Source: Bacteroidota bacterium
GTDB taxonomy: Bacteria > Bacteroidota > Rhodothermia > Balneolales > HLUCCA01
Length of the DNA stretch: 64,000 bases
Direction of reading: 5' to 3'
Assembly (NCBI GenBank): GCA_020832235.1
Contig: JAFIEZ010000007.1
Span: forward strand, 434,001 to 498,000
A program made the position numbers and the translations under genes. Of this stretch, positions 45,909 to 53,884 are shown piece by piece; within the stretch, counting starts at the first letter, position 1; the number at the start of each line of letters is the position of its first letter. The notes below the pieces were generated by a model that worked only from the letters and a program-made list of their open reading frames with translations, did not search any database and had not been told where the DNA came from.

Positions 45909-47285
45909 CTAGTTTTCTCTTGAGAATGGTGGTGTTAACGGCAACGGATCTAACCGGGGTGATAAATCAAACTCGGGTCGGGATGGTCTTTTTTCGGGTG
46001 ACCACCGAAACCCACTTATGCGAAAACCTTCTAGTTCCGCACGCTCTTCCAGAGCTTCTCCATCTACACCATCAACAACACGCATATGGTCTACTTCACC
46101 GCCATTGAAATAGATATAAATTCTGCTCCCACGTACATTTATTGCTCCATCCGCATTATCCTCACTATCGGTAGCATGAAGCAGAAGCTCCGCATTATCA
46201 AGCAAATGTAATTCACTTACACTGTCGTCCTCAAAAAATACCTGCAAACGATCTCCCCTCATCTGATGTATCCGAGCAGTAATGGAGTCTTTTTGTGCTG
46301 CAAATGGCGTACCCGAGGCGGTTAATGTTTGAAGGGTATCATTCTTCAGCTGAATATCAATTTCATCGCCATTTAGTTCAATCTGTTCGTACCAGACAAT
46401 AGGTTGTTCTCGAAGTTGAATGAGTTCAAGCTCTTCGTCGTACATAGAATATCCACTCAAAGAGGCATATTCCGCCTCCCAAAGAGATACATTGCCCTCA
46501 GCTGTAATAATATTAAAGGTATCTTTTCTGTTGATGGTGATTCGGTCTGACCAAAGCCAGGTTGTGTCGGATGTTGCTGCGCTTTCGTCAATGCTCACTC
46601 TTCTCAGGATGGCATTTCCATCAATAAGCCTGCGACCTGTAGAATCTGCTTCTACGAAGTTGCCACGCAGACGCGATCGGTTTTCATCGTCTTGTAAGTA
46701 CACATTTCCGTAGAGCACATAGTCTCCTGATCGCCTGTTTGTGAACATCGAGTCGGCTTCAATGTACTGCAAAGAATCGGCCAACTGAACATTTCCGCGA
46801 AATACAGCACTGTCGTTTTGGTTAAAATAAACACCTTCCATAGCCTGCATCACCCCGTCTTCATCTTTCAGCCAAACCGGTTTGTTGAAGAGTGCTATTT
46901 CAGATATAAAACTGTAAATCGCCTCTTCGCTGTATATGGTAGCCGTTTGCGTGCTTATTATTACCTGACCAGACAGTGAACTTATTTCCGTGTTTATATT
47001 ATACCTTATGAAGTCGGCAAATATGAGCTCTTTTTCAGTTTCAATACGAAGGTTACCGTATCCCAACACTTCACCTCGATCAACATAGTGCCATGCACTG
47101 TCTGCATCAATAGTTAGATCTGTTGTACGCAGCCTTACATTGCCTGTAAGCTTTAGAATCGGGCCGTCACTTGTCATTACACGGGCTTGCCTGTCTGAGC
47201 GCAATATATCTACCTGGGTTTGCGCTTTGATACCAGCTGGCAAGAATAAAGAACACAGTACGAGGCAAATGAAAAACGATTTCAT
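45909..47285 (-). CDS. OstA/LptA-like LPS-transport protein
   Basis: A 458-residue exported protein with a signal peptide (residues 1-21, cleaved after IKAQ) and repeated OstA-type beta segments: ILKLTGNVRLRTTDLTIDAD, LSGQVIISTQTATIYSEEA, FRGNVQLADSLQYIEADSM, YVLYGNVYLQDDENRSRLRG, ITAEGNVSLWEAEYASLSG. LptA forms the periplasmic bridge for lipopolysaccharide. This form is more than twice the size of E. coli LptA, as is usual for OstA-like proteins in Bacteroidota. It overlaps lptC by 1 nt. The C-terminal ~25 residues are Pro-rich. Confidence 0.85.
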   Translation of the reverse strand: MKSFFICLVLCSLFLPAGIKAQTQVDILRSDRQARVMTSDGPILKLTGNVRLRTTDLTIDADSAWHYVDRGEVLGYGNLRIETEKELIFADFIRYNINTEISSLSGQVIISTQTATIYSEEAIYSFISEIALFNKPVWLKDEDGVMQAMEGVYFNQNDSAVFRGNVQLADSLQYIEADSMFTNRRSGDYVLYGNVYLQDDENRSRLRGNFVEADSTGRRLIDGNAILRRVSIDESAATSDTTWLWSDRITINRKDTFNIITAEGNVSLWEAEYASLSGYSMYDEELELIQLREQPIVWYEQIELNGDEIDIQLKNDTLQTLTASGTPFAAQKDSITARIHQMRGDRLQVFFEDDSVSELHLLDNAELLLHATDSEDNADGAINVRGSRIYIYFNGGEVDHMRVVDGVDGEALEERAELEGFRISGFRWSPEKRPSRPEFDLSPRLDPLPLTPPFSREN

Positions 47286-47869
47286 TAATTCTGTCGCTCC
47301 GTATCTAAAGTAAATCTGCCGGTAACTCTTTCAATCACATATTCCTGTAGGCGGTCGTCACCAATCAGTCCGTGACCAGTTATACTATCACGTGGTGTGA
47401 TGATAGTAACAAAAGCATCTGTGCTAATAGAACGGTCTTGCTGAAACCAGGTCAATTCCTGTGTTTTAAGCGTTTGTTCATCTACAGTAGTTATAACTAC
47501 ATCACCTTGAAGAAAGAATTCACCCCTTCGATTGTGATATATGGCCTTATTTGCAGTTACATCTGTTTCAGTATTACCTAATGTGTCTCTAACCTGAATG
47601 TGCAGAGGTCCGTTTAATGTTGTCTCACCTCCGTCTTGTGTATCAATGGTTGTCGCAAAGGGACTCGTAATTCTTATAAACCTGCGACGGTCTTGCATAA
47701 TATCCATGGTTACATTCCATGTTTCAGTAGCATAGTTTGTCGTGTCAGATAGAGCCTGTTCGATGGATTGTCTGTCGTATTCTGTCAGGCTGTTGCAAGC
47801 TGCTACGGATAAGAATACAGCAAGCGTAATAACATACTTACCCTGTACCAAAAATGCGATCACCGGCAT
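47285..47869 (-). CDS. lptC: LptC-like LPS export lipoprotein
   Basis: A lipoprotein with the LptC/OstA beta fold (FIRITSPFATTIDTQDGGET, VTANKAIYHNRRGEFFLQGD, LTWFQQDRSISTDAFVTI). The lipobox is SVAAC. Start choice is uncertain: the frame opens at 47917, with ATGs at 47902 and 47869 and a TTG at 47851; all overlap the end of upp. I use 47869, which gives a compact signal peptide. Unlike the membrane-spanning LptC of E. coli this one appears lipid-anchored. It is translationally coupled to the lptA-like gene (TAATG) and probably to upp. Confidence 0.82.
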   Translation of the reverse strand: MPVIAFLVQGKYVITLAVFLSVAACNSLTEYDRQSIEQALSDTTNYATETWNVTMDIMQDRRRFIRITSPFATTIDTQDGGETTLNGPLHIQVRDTLGNTETDVTANKAIYHNRRGEFFLQGDVVITTVDEQTLKTQELTWFQQDRSISTDAFVTIITPRDSITGHGLIGDDRLQEYVIERVTGRFTLDTERQN

Positions 47870-48476
47870 CACCCAGTCCAGGAACGATATATGCGTTTTC
47901 ATTGAGTTTCTCGTCAACAGAAGCAGTTATTATTGGAACATCCGGATGAGACTGCTGAACTCGTTCAACACCCTCGGGTGCGGCTATAAGACACATAAAA
48001 CGGATGCGTTTCACACCTTTGTTTTTCAGGTAATTAATGGCATCGCAGGCCGAACCACCAGTGGCAAGCATAGGATCAACCAGAAGTACTGTGCCTTCTG
48101 CCAAACCCGTCTTTGGTAAATTAACGTAGTACTCAACGGGTTTATGCGTTGCTTCATCGCGATAAATACCAAGATGCCCAATTTTTGCTTCTGGAATAAA
48201 CTGGGTTATAGCATGTACAAGTCCCAGACCTGCGCGAAGAATTGGAACTACAATTACCTGCGTATCAATTTCAAATCCATCAGTTAATTGAATTGGAGTT
48301 TCAACGCTCACTTTTTTTAGAGGCAGCTTATCCAGTGCATGGTAAGCCAGAATAGTTGCCAGCCTGTTTAACACCGGTCTAAAAACGGCAGATGGCGTTT
48401 CTTTATTTCTAAGGATAGTGAGGTCTCTGGCTACAACAGGGTGTTCAACTATCGTAACAGAAGCAGGTAATTGCAT
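47838..48476 (-). CDS. upp: Uracil phosphoribosyltransferase
   Basis: Salvages uracil to UMP using PRPP. Length is 212 residues. The PRPP-binding motif is LLVDPMLATGGSA, and the uracil-binding C-terminus is PGLGDAGDRIFGT. VVPILRAGLGLV and the N-terminal HPVVARDLTILRN fit the family. It starts 5 nt after the agcS stop and its end overlaps the lptC start region, although there is no functional link between the three. Confidence 0.95.
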   Translation of the reverse strand: MQLPASVTIVEHPVVARDLTILRNKETPSAVFRPVLNRLATILAYHALDKLPLKKVSVETPIQLTDGFEIDTQVIVVPILRAGLGLVHAITQFIPEAKIGHLGIYRDEATHKPVEYYVNLPKTGLAEGTVLLVDPMLATGGSACDAINYLKNKGVKRIRFMCLIAAPEGVERVQQSHPDVPIITASVDEKLNENAYIVPGLGDAGDRIFGTG

Positions 48477-48481
48477 ATGGA

Positions 48482-50134
48482 TTAGATTTTCATTCGTTTA
48501 AAGTAGTCGGTGCCTAGTTTGGCAACTATACCAGACAGGAAGAATAACCCTATGATGTTTGGAATCGTCATAGCTCCCAATGCAATATCTCCAATGGCCC
48601 ACACCATGGTAAGGGATAGTATTGCACCTACAAAGTGCATAATTACGTAGACAATACGATAATATAATACAGACTTATCGCCGAACAGGTAATGTATAGA
48701 TCGCTCCCCATAGTAGCTCCAGCTGATGCTGGTTGAAATCCCAAACAATATTACGCATATGGTTACCAGAAAACGACCGCCGGGTATAATAGGAGCCAAA
48801 CCTTTATCGAATGCATAACTTGTAAGGCTGGCCCCGTTTTCGATCACGTTCCCAAATATTTCTCTGGTTTGATTACCGGAGTCAAAAAATGCAACCTGGC
48901 CTTCGCGTAAACTAGGACCGGATATACGTCCATTGAAGACTTCAGTTTGCTCTACATTTGCGAAAATGGTGTCTATTGAGACTCCAAATCGGGTAAGCTG
49001 ACCATTTTGAGGAATCCCATCAATCACAAATAAAGACGAATCGTCTGCATCTTCACCAAACGGATCGGCAATCATAACCACGGTATCTGCCGAGTTAAGA
49101 GATATGGTGGAGGGGTGCTTGCTGTCCCAAACACCGGTTATGATGATTACCAGTCCGGTCATGGTACAAATCAAAAGCGTATCAATGAACGGCTCGAGCA
49201 GTGCTACAACTCCCTCTCGCACGGGCTCATCTGTCTTGGCAGCAGCGTGAGCTATTGGAGCAGATCCCTGGCCGGCTTCGTTGGAGAAAAGTCCTCTTCG
49301 AATACCCCATACTAATGTAGTCATAATGGCACCGGAACCGATGCCATAGGCACCTGCTTCGGGGCTGAAAGCTGAGCTTACGATAAATCCGAGTGTAGGA
49401 ATTACCTGTTCGTAATTCATCAGAAGTATTACTAGCGCTCCTAGCACGTAAAGAATCGCCATTAAAGGCGTTAACCTTGCAGTTACAGCTCCAATACGTT
49501 TAATACCACCAATAATTACAACGGCTACGATAGAGGCCGTTATCAGCCCTGTAATTGCATAGGGAATATTGAAAATTGTATTTACGGTGTCTGCAACGGA
49601 GTTGGCCTGAACAGCGTTACCGGTTAAAAATGAGCATATTACGGCTGCAACAGCAAACGTAACGGCAAGCCACTTCCAGCGAGCACCCAAACCACGCTCA
49701 ATGTAGTACATCGGCCCACCTGATACGGTGCCATCTTTGTTTTTTACACGAAAATGAACGGCTAGCGTACATTCGGAATACTTAACAGCCATACCGAGTA
49801 TGGCTGTTACCCACATCCAGAAAAGAGCTCCTGGACCGCCATAATGAATGGCTAAGGCAACACCGGCAATGTTACCTATACCCACTGTTGCTGAAAGAGC
49901 TGTACTTAAAGCCTGAAAGTGATTGACATCACCATCATCATTAGGATCGTCATAGTATCCGGTTACAACACGGAGGCCATGAGTAAATCGCCTTACCTGT
50001 ACAAATCCTAATCGTATGGTAATGAAAATCCCGTAACCAAGAAGAAGGACTATTATAAAAGGGAAAAAGCTAGGTGTAGCCCAGATAAGGTCATTTAGTG
50101 TATTGACGATGCTTTCAAATAACTCCATGAGCAT
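48482..50134 (-). CDS. Sodium:alanine symporter (AgcS family) with extra loop
   Basis: A 550-residue inner-membrane amino-acid carrier. The family signature ALSATVGIGNIAGVALAIHYGG is at 79-100; the motif around GLFSNEAGQGSAPIAHAA is at 281-298. About ten or more transmembrane helices are present. Compared with the usual ~450-residue carriers there is a hydrophilic, acidic insert at ~338-436 (after IITGVWDSKH and before FDKGLAPIIPGG), placed between helices and probably extracytoplasmic. Met1 and Met3 are equally possible starts. It is first in agcS-upp-lptC-lptA. Confidence 0.92.
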   Translation of the reverse strand: MLMELFESIVNTLNDLIWATPSFFPFIIVLLLGYGIFITIRLGFVQVRRFTHGLRVVTGYYDDPNDDGDVNHFQALSTALSATVGIGNIAGVALAIHYGGPGALFWMWVTAILGMAVKYSECTLAVHFRVKNKDGTVSGGPMYYIERGLGARWKWLAVTFAVAAVICSFLTGNAVQANSVADTVNTIFNIPYAITGLITASIVAVVIIGGIKRIGAVTARLTPLMAILYVLGALVILLMNYEQVIPTLGFIVSSAFSPEAGAYGIGSGAIMTTLVWGIRRGLFSNEAGQGSAPIAHAAAKTDEPVREGVVALLEPFIDTLLICTMTGLVIIITGVWDSKHPSTISLNSADTVVMIADPFGEDADDSSLFVIDGIPQNGQLTRFGVSIDTIFANVEQTEVFNGRISGPSLREGQVAFFDSGNQTREIFGNVIENGASLTSYAFDKGLAPIIPGGRFLVTICVILFGISTSISWSYYGERSIHYLFGDKSVLYYRIVYVIMHFVGAILSLTMVWAIGDIALGAMTIPNIIGLFFLSGIVAKLGTDYFKRMKI

Positions 50135-50369
50135 AAAATGAGTTTGTATTTAACGACTCGGTCAAGGTATAAAAAGTTTGGCAATATCTTCAAAAACAAC
50201 CTAAAAAAACATCTTAAAACTATACCGGGAATTATATATACTTCTTGAATGTTGCAAGTTTGGTAAAGACAAAGCTTTACACTTTTCAGATTGGCTAAGG
50301 AGTATTCATTCAATTACGATAATACATAGTTCAGGAACAAGTTTTGTATAAACCAATTAATAAGCAATT

Positions 50370-50657
50370 ATGACAAAAGCAGATATTGTAGATATCATCT
50401 CGTCTTCAACAGGTATCTCAAAAGTAGAAACAGAAGCCGTTGTTAAGGGTTTTATGGAAACCGTAATCCAAGCCATGAAAAAGGGTGAAACCATTGAGCT
50501 CAGGGGGTTTGGTAGCTTCAAAGTGGTGAAACGGGCCAAGCGCGTTGCCCGAAACCCCAAAACTAATCAGGAAGTACTCGTGCCAGAGCAGTTTGTTCCC
50601 GTACTCAAAGTTTCAAAAGAATTTAAATCGTCTGTTCATGATGCTATGTCATCTTGA
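50370..50657 (+). CDS. HU/IHF family DNA-binding protein
   Basis: A 95-residue nucleoid protein. The helical N-terminus (MTKADIVDIISSSTGISK) is followed by GETIELRGFGSFKVVKRAKR and the DNA-clasping arm ARNPKTNQEVLVPEQF. The NPKT motif marks the HU/IHF family. The 10-residue C-terminal helix (FKSSVHDAM) is normal. It has a 235-nt upstream region divergent from agcS, and the small basic protein gene follows after 110 nt. Confidence 0.95.
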   Translation: MTKADIVDIISSSTGISKVETEAVVKGFMETVIQAMKKGETIELRGFGSFKVVKRAKRVARNPKTNQEVLVPEQFVPVLKVSKEFKSSVHDAMSS

Positions 50658-50767
50658 TGGAATGCATGTTTTTTTAAAAACTTTTCCAAAGTATTGTTAT
50701 ATTAGCAGTCTTTGAAGCGAAAAGCATTTTTAGTAATGCACAACCATTTAAATGAAAGGTGATATAT

Positions 50768-50857
50768 ATGCCAAGTGGCAAGAAAAGAAAGCGCGCTAAA
50801 ATCGCCAAGCACAAGCGAAAGAAGCGTCTGCGCAAAAACAGACATAAGAAGAAGTAG
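50768..50857 (+). CDS. Tiny basic protein, bS22 / AURKAIP1-COX24 domain type
   Basis: A 29-residue, extremely basic protein starting MPSGKKRKRAKIAKHKRKK and ending RKNRHKKK. A good ribosome-binding site (AAAGGTGA) lies 6-13 nt before the ATG. The KKRKR...HKRKKRLRKNR pattern is that of the AURKAIP1/COX24 (DUF1713) family, related to mitochondrial mS38 and the small-subunit protein bS22 of mycobacteria. It probably binds 16S rRNA in the 30S subunit. Such short genes are routinely missed by gene callers. A hairpin terminator follows at 50914. Confidence 0.88.
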   Translation: MPSGKKRKRAKIAKHKRKKRLRKNRHKKK

Positions 50858-50913
50858 TAATCGCTGCGGCGCTTTCACTTCGGTTTCCCGCATGTCACGG
50901 GGTAATCACATTA

Positions 50914-50948
50914 AAAGAGTTCGTCATGCCATGCATAACGAACTCTTT
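50914..50948. terminator. Hairpin terminator after the bS22-like gene
   Basis: A perfect 11-bp stem (AAAGAGTTCGT / ACGAACTCTTT) with a 13-nt loop between convergent genes. The T-run beyond the stem is modest. Confidence 0.75.
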
Positions 50949-51011
50949 CTGTTTAATTAACACAGCTACAAAGCGCAGCACATGGAAAAGGGTAATTTTG
51001 ACCGAAATGTG

Positions 51012-51665
51012 TCAGGCTGCCAGTGATTCTGCTGTTTGTGCGGCAATCTGTACAATTCGATTGGAACGTACCAAAATTAATTGAAACCTCTTTGAGATAA
51101 AGTCGAGGATATCATTCAATTCATTCTGTTTTTCCAATGTAAATTGAAAATATGAGATAAGGCTCATATCAGATAAAAATCGACCCTGTACATCGCCATC
51201 AATTTCGATGTGCCAACGAGATATGATATAATCTGCCGGTAATACTTCTCCAATGCGTCTGTTCATGGAATCCATCCAGTTGCTAGCGAGATCCAGACGC
51301 CAATTAGTAGTGTTTAAATTACGTCCGTTTAAAATATAATCCTGATTGAACCCCCAGGTAACCTCAACGTCCATATTGGGCTTAAGCTCAGATGATTTGA
51401 TACCGTTCTCCTTGGTCAGCAGGGGATGTTTCCCCATTCCAGATAGCTGTTTTGCCAATGATACCTCACGAAATTTGTCCCAATCGAAATTAATGGTAAC
51501 ATGACTCATGTAAGGAGATATATCACTTAAATCAATTCTTAATTCTAACCCGATGGCATTGATGTTTTGTTCATTCCAGACTACAAATTCTTCGGTTTTA
51601 ATATTTTTTCTGCTTAAGTCTGCTTTAATGCGGTTAATAAATGAGTTAAATATTGGATACTGCAT
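51012..51665 (-). CDS. Conserved-looking hypothetical protein
   Basis: A 217-residue soluble protein I do not recognise. It has no signal peptide or transmembrane helix. It starts with an amphipathic helix (MQYPIFNSFINRIKADLSRK), then alternating strands (LELRIDLSDISPYMSHVTIN) and a Trp-rich middle (VEVTWGFNQDYILNGRN, NTTNWRLDLASNWMDSMNRR). A long C-terminal helical part follows (LEKQNELNDILDFISKRFQL). Regular codon use and a well-defined frame argue it is real. It is divergent from rqcH with a 51-nt gap, so the two may share a control region. No function is proposed. Confidence 0.75.
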   Translation of the reverse strand: MQYPIFNSFINRIKADLSRKNIKTEEFVVWNEQNINAIGLELRIDLSDISPYMSHVTINFDWDKFREVSLAKQLSGMGKHPLLTKENGIKSSELKPNMDVEVTWGFNQDYILNGRNLNTTNWRLDLASNWMDSMNRRIGEVLPADYIISRWHIEIDGDVQGRFLSDMSLISYFQFTLEKQNELNDILDFISKRFQLILVRSNRIVQIAAQTAESLAA

Positions 51666-51716
51666 ACTGTTCAGCCTTTTTAACTTCGAAGCGCTTTCAA
51701 GAGCACCTTATTTAAA

Positions 51717-53324
51717 ATGAATAACTTCTATACACTAATATATTTAATTCAAGAGTGGAAACGAAGGCTTCACTCTAGTTATTTTGTTGAAGCTTTATCT
51801 TTTCGAAAAAATACACTCTCACTTTATTTTCAGCATTATCCTACAGAGGCAAGCGCACAAGCAGATACCGTTTATGAACAGCTTACTTTTTCGTCTGATC
51901 CCCAAAGAACGGCTTTATTTATAGACCGGTTTGCGCAACCGAGGAGAGCGAATGCCGCTTCTTTTTTTACGTGTTTAGAAGGGCAGAAGTTGAACGATAT
52001 TCAGCTGGCAGAGGCCGACAGATTTATTGAGTTTATATTTGAAGGAAATCAACGGTTGATTTTTTTGCTGTACGGGAGTAAAGCAAATGTTTTATTAAAT
52101 GATGATGGAACCGTGGCTGAAGCATTCAAGCGAGACGCCATCCTTTCTGGCAAAGCGGCGCCTTTGCCTCAGCATGCAGTTGAAAAAAAGATTGACTCAA
52201 CAGATGTTTCGCAAATAATATTCTCCAGAAAACCTCTCCTGCCTAGACCTGTTGTACGCTATTACTTGTCGCTGCATCGTCGCGAGGATAGCGCAAGTAA
52301 AGATGGTGTGTTCATTGCAGATTCGCTCGACAAGCAGCTCCGATCCGGAGCTAGTCCACATATTTCTGATGGGTATGGATTTTCCATATTACCACCATCA
52401 TTGTTGCAGAACGAACACGAAACGGTCTTTGATTCTGTTAATGATGCCGTTGCTAAAGCGTTTTACCGCGATGTTATAGACCAGGAATTTACCAGCCGTA
52501 AACGAGAACTTATGAAACGCCTTGAACGCGCCGGTGATAAGCTTATTCGCTCCCTAAACGAATTGTCACGTTTACCTGAGACCCTTCAAAAGGCAGCTGC
52601 ATATGAAGAAACGGGTCATCTGCTAATGGGCAATCCGCATTTAAAAAGCGATGATGGAACTGTTCAGATAGAAGATTTTTACAATAATGGAAAAATCAGA
52701 ACTATCAGCGTAAGTAAATCAATTAACATGGTACAGAACGCTGAAAAATATTATGAAAAAGCAAAATCAGCCCGGTTACAATATGAGAGTTCGATTGGCA
52801 GAATCACACAACTTGAGCAGAAGAAACGACTACTTGACGAGCTGCTTGAATCGCTACGTTCCGTGAACTATAAGCGTGAATTAGAAAAGTGGATCAAAAA
52901 TAAAGCAGATGACCTTAGGAAATTTGGACTCACGGAAGGTACCACTCAGCAAGTAGCCGTACCATATCGAACCATAGTATTTAATGAGTATGATATAAAA
53001 ATTGGTAGAAGTGCTACTGCCAACGATGAACTACTTCGAATTGCTCACAAAGAAGATATATGGTTACATGCACGAGGTGTATCGGGTTCCCATGTAGTAA
53101 TTACGATGAATCGAAGTCAGGGAATGCCGGATAAAAGGGTTATTGAAAAAGCTGCTTCATACGCAGCTTATTTCTCAAAAGCGAAGGGTTCTTCCTTACA
53201 TCCCGTTATCTTTACCAAAAGAAAGTATGTGCGAAAACCCAAGGGTGCAGCTCCCGGAGCTGTAAAGGTTGATAAAGAAGAGGTTGTTCTTGTGGTTCCC
53301 GAGGAGCCCACATCAATCACATGA
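51717..53324 (+). CDS. rqcH: NFACT family ribosome-quality-control factor RqcH
   Basis: The bacterial counterpart of Rqc2/NEMF, which binds stalled 50S subunits with peptidyl-tRNA and adds C-terminal alanine tails. Length is 535 residues. The NFACT-N domain carries an Asp101-Arg102 pair in AEADRFIEFIFEG, equivalent in position to the Asp97-Arg98 pair needed in B. subtilis. A coiled-coil middle spans ~270-395. The NFACT-R domain follows (VFNEYDIKIGRSATANDELL, KEDIWLHARGVSGSHVVI). Older annotations call it fibronectin-binding protein. aroK overlaps its stop by 4 nt. The organism also has tmRNA, so it has at least two rescue routes. Confidence 0.93.
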   Translation: MNNFYTLIYLIQEWKRRLHSSYFVEALSFRKNTLSLYFQHYPTEASAQADTVYEQLTFSSDPQRTALFIDRFAQPRRANAASFFTCLEGQKLNDIQLAEADRFIEFIFEGNQRLIFLLYGSKANVLLNDDGTVAEAFKRDAILSGKAAPLPQHAVEKKIDSTDVSQIIFSRKPLLPRPVVRYYLSLHRREDSASKDGVFIADSLDKQLRSGASPHISDGYGFSILPPSLLQNEHETVFDSVNDAVAKAFYRDVIDQEFTSRKRELMKRLERAGDKLIRSLNELSRLPETLQKAAAYEETGHLLMGNPHLKSDDGTVQIEDFYNNGKIRTISVSKSINMVQNAEKYYEKAKSARLQYESSIGRITQLEQKKRLLDELLESLRSVNYKRELEKWIKNKADDLRKFGLTEGTTQQVAVPYRTIVFNEYDIKIGRSATANDELLRIAHKEDIWLHARGVSGSHVVITMNRSQGMPDKRVIEKAASYAAYFSKAKGSSLHPVIFTKRKYVRKPKGAAPGAVKVDKEEVVLVVPEEPTSIT

Positions 53325-53884
53325 TTTTAATGAATATGATAAGCGAAATTGTACTTTGTGGATTTATGGGAGCGGGTAAAAGTAAACTCGGTCAGCTATT
53401 GGCAGGAATGCTCTCTGTACGATTTGAAGACCTAGATACTGAAATTGTTAAATACGAAGGTTTAAGTATTCCCGAGTTATTCACTGAGAAAGGCGAAGAG
53501 TATTTCAGGAAGGTGGAATCGCGATACTTGATGCAGAAAGTTGCCGATAAAAATCGGATATTATCTCTTGGAGGCGGCGCAATGCAGTCACAACAAATGA
53601 TTAATGAAGTAAAAGCACATAATCTATTGATCTATCTGGACCCCCCCTTTGATGAAATCCTCAGCAGAGTCAAAGGAAGCACAAAAAGGCCACTTCTTTT
53701 GCAATCTGATGGTACCCCAAAACCAGAACAAGAATTACGTACGCAACTGCAGCAAATGTTGGCAAGCAGACTGCCTTACTACCAACAAGCACACGTAATA
53801 TTCAAGCCGGACCCTTCCTGGAGCCCCATTCGCAGTGCTACAGAGCTCATGTTATTAATATCATCTTATGAAAACACCCATTAA
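53321..53884 (+). CDS. aroK: Shikimate kinase
   Basis: Phosphorylates shikimate in the chorismate pathway. Length is 187 residues. Walker A GFMGAGKSKLGQ; shikimate-binding DLDTEIVKYEG and YFRKVESRYL; GGGAMQS; and the lid Arg in STKRPLL. The start has several close ATGs (53321, 53330, 53336); the first overlaps rqcH by 4 nt. Its end overlaps aroB by 17 nt, so the two shikimate genes are coupled. A 7-C run at 53641-53647 lies in frame. Confidence 0.95.
   Translation: MILMNMISEIVLCGFMGAGKSKLGQLLAGMLSVRFEDLDTEIVKYEGLSIPELFTEKGEEYFRKVESRYLMQKVADKNRILSLGGGAMQSQQMINEVKAHNLLIYLDPPFDEILSRVKGSTKRPLLLQSDGTPKPEQELRTQLQQMLASRLPYYQQAHVIFKPDPSWSPIRSATELMLLISSYENTH

Noticed and set aside
50095-50313. 72-residue minus-strand frame in the agcS-HU gap
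   Set aside because: Overlaps the agcS start and has no RBS or recognisable features; likely chance.
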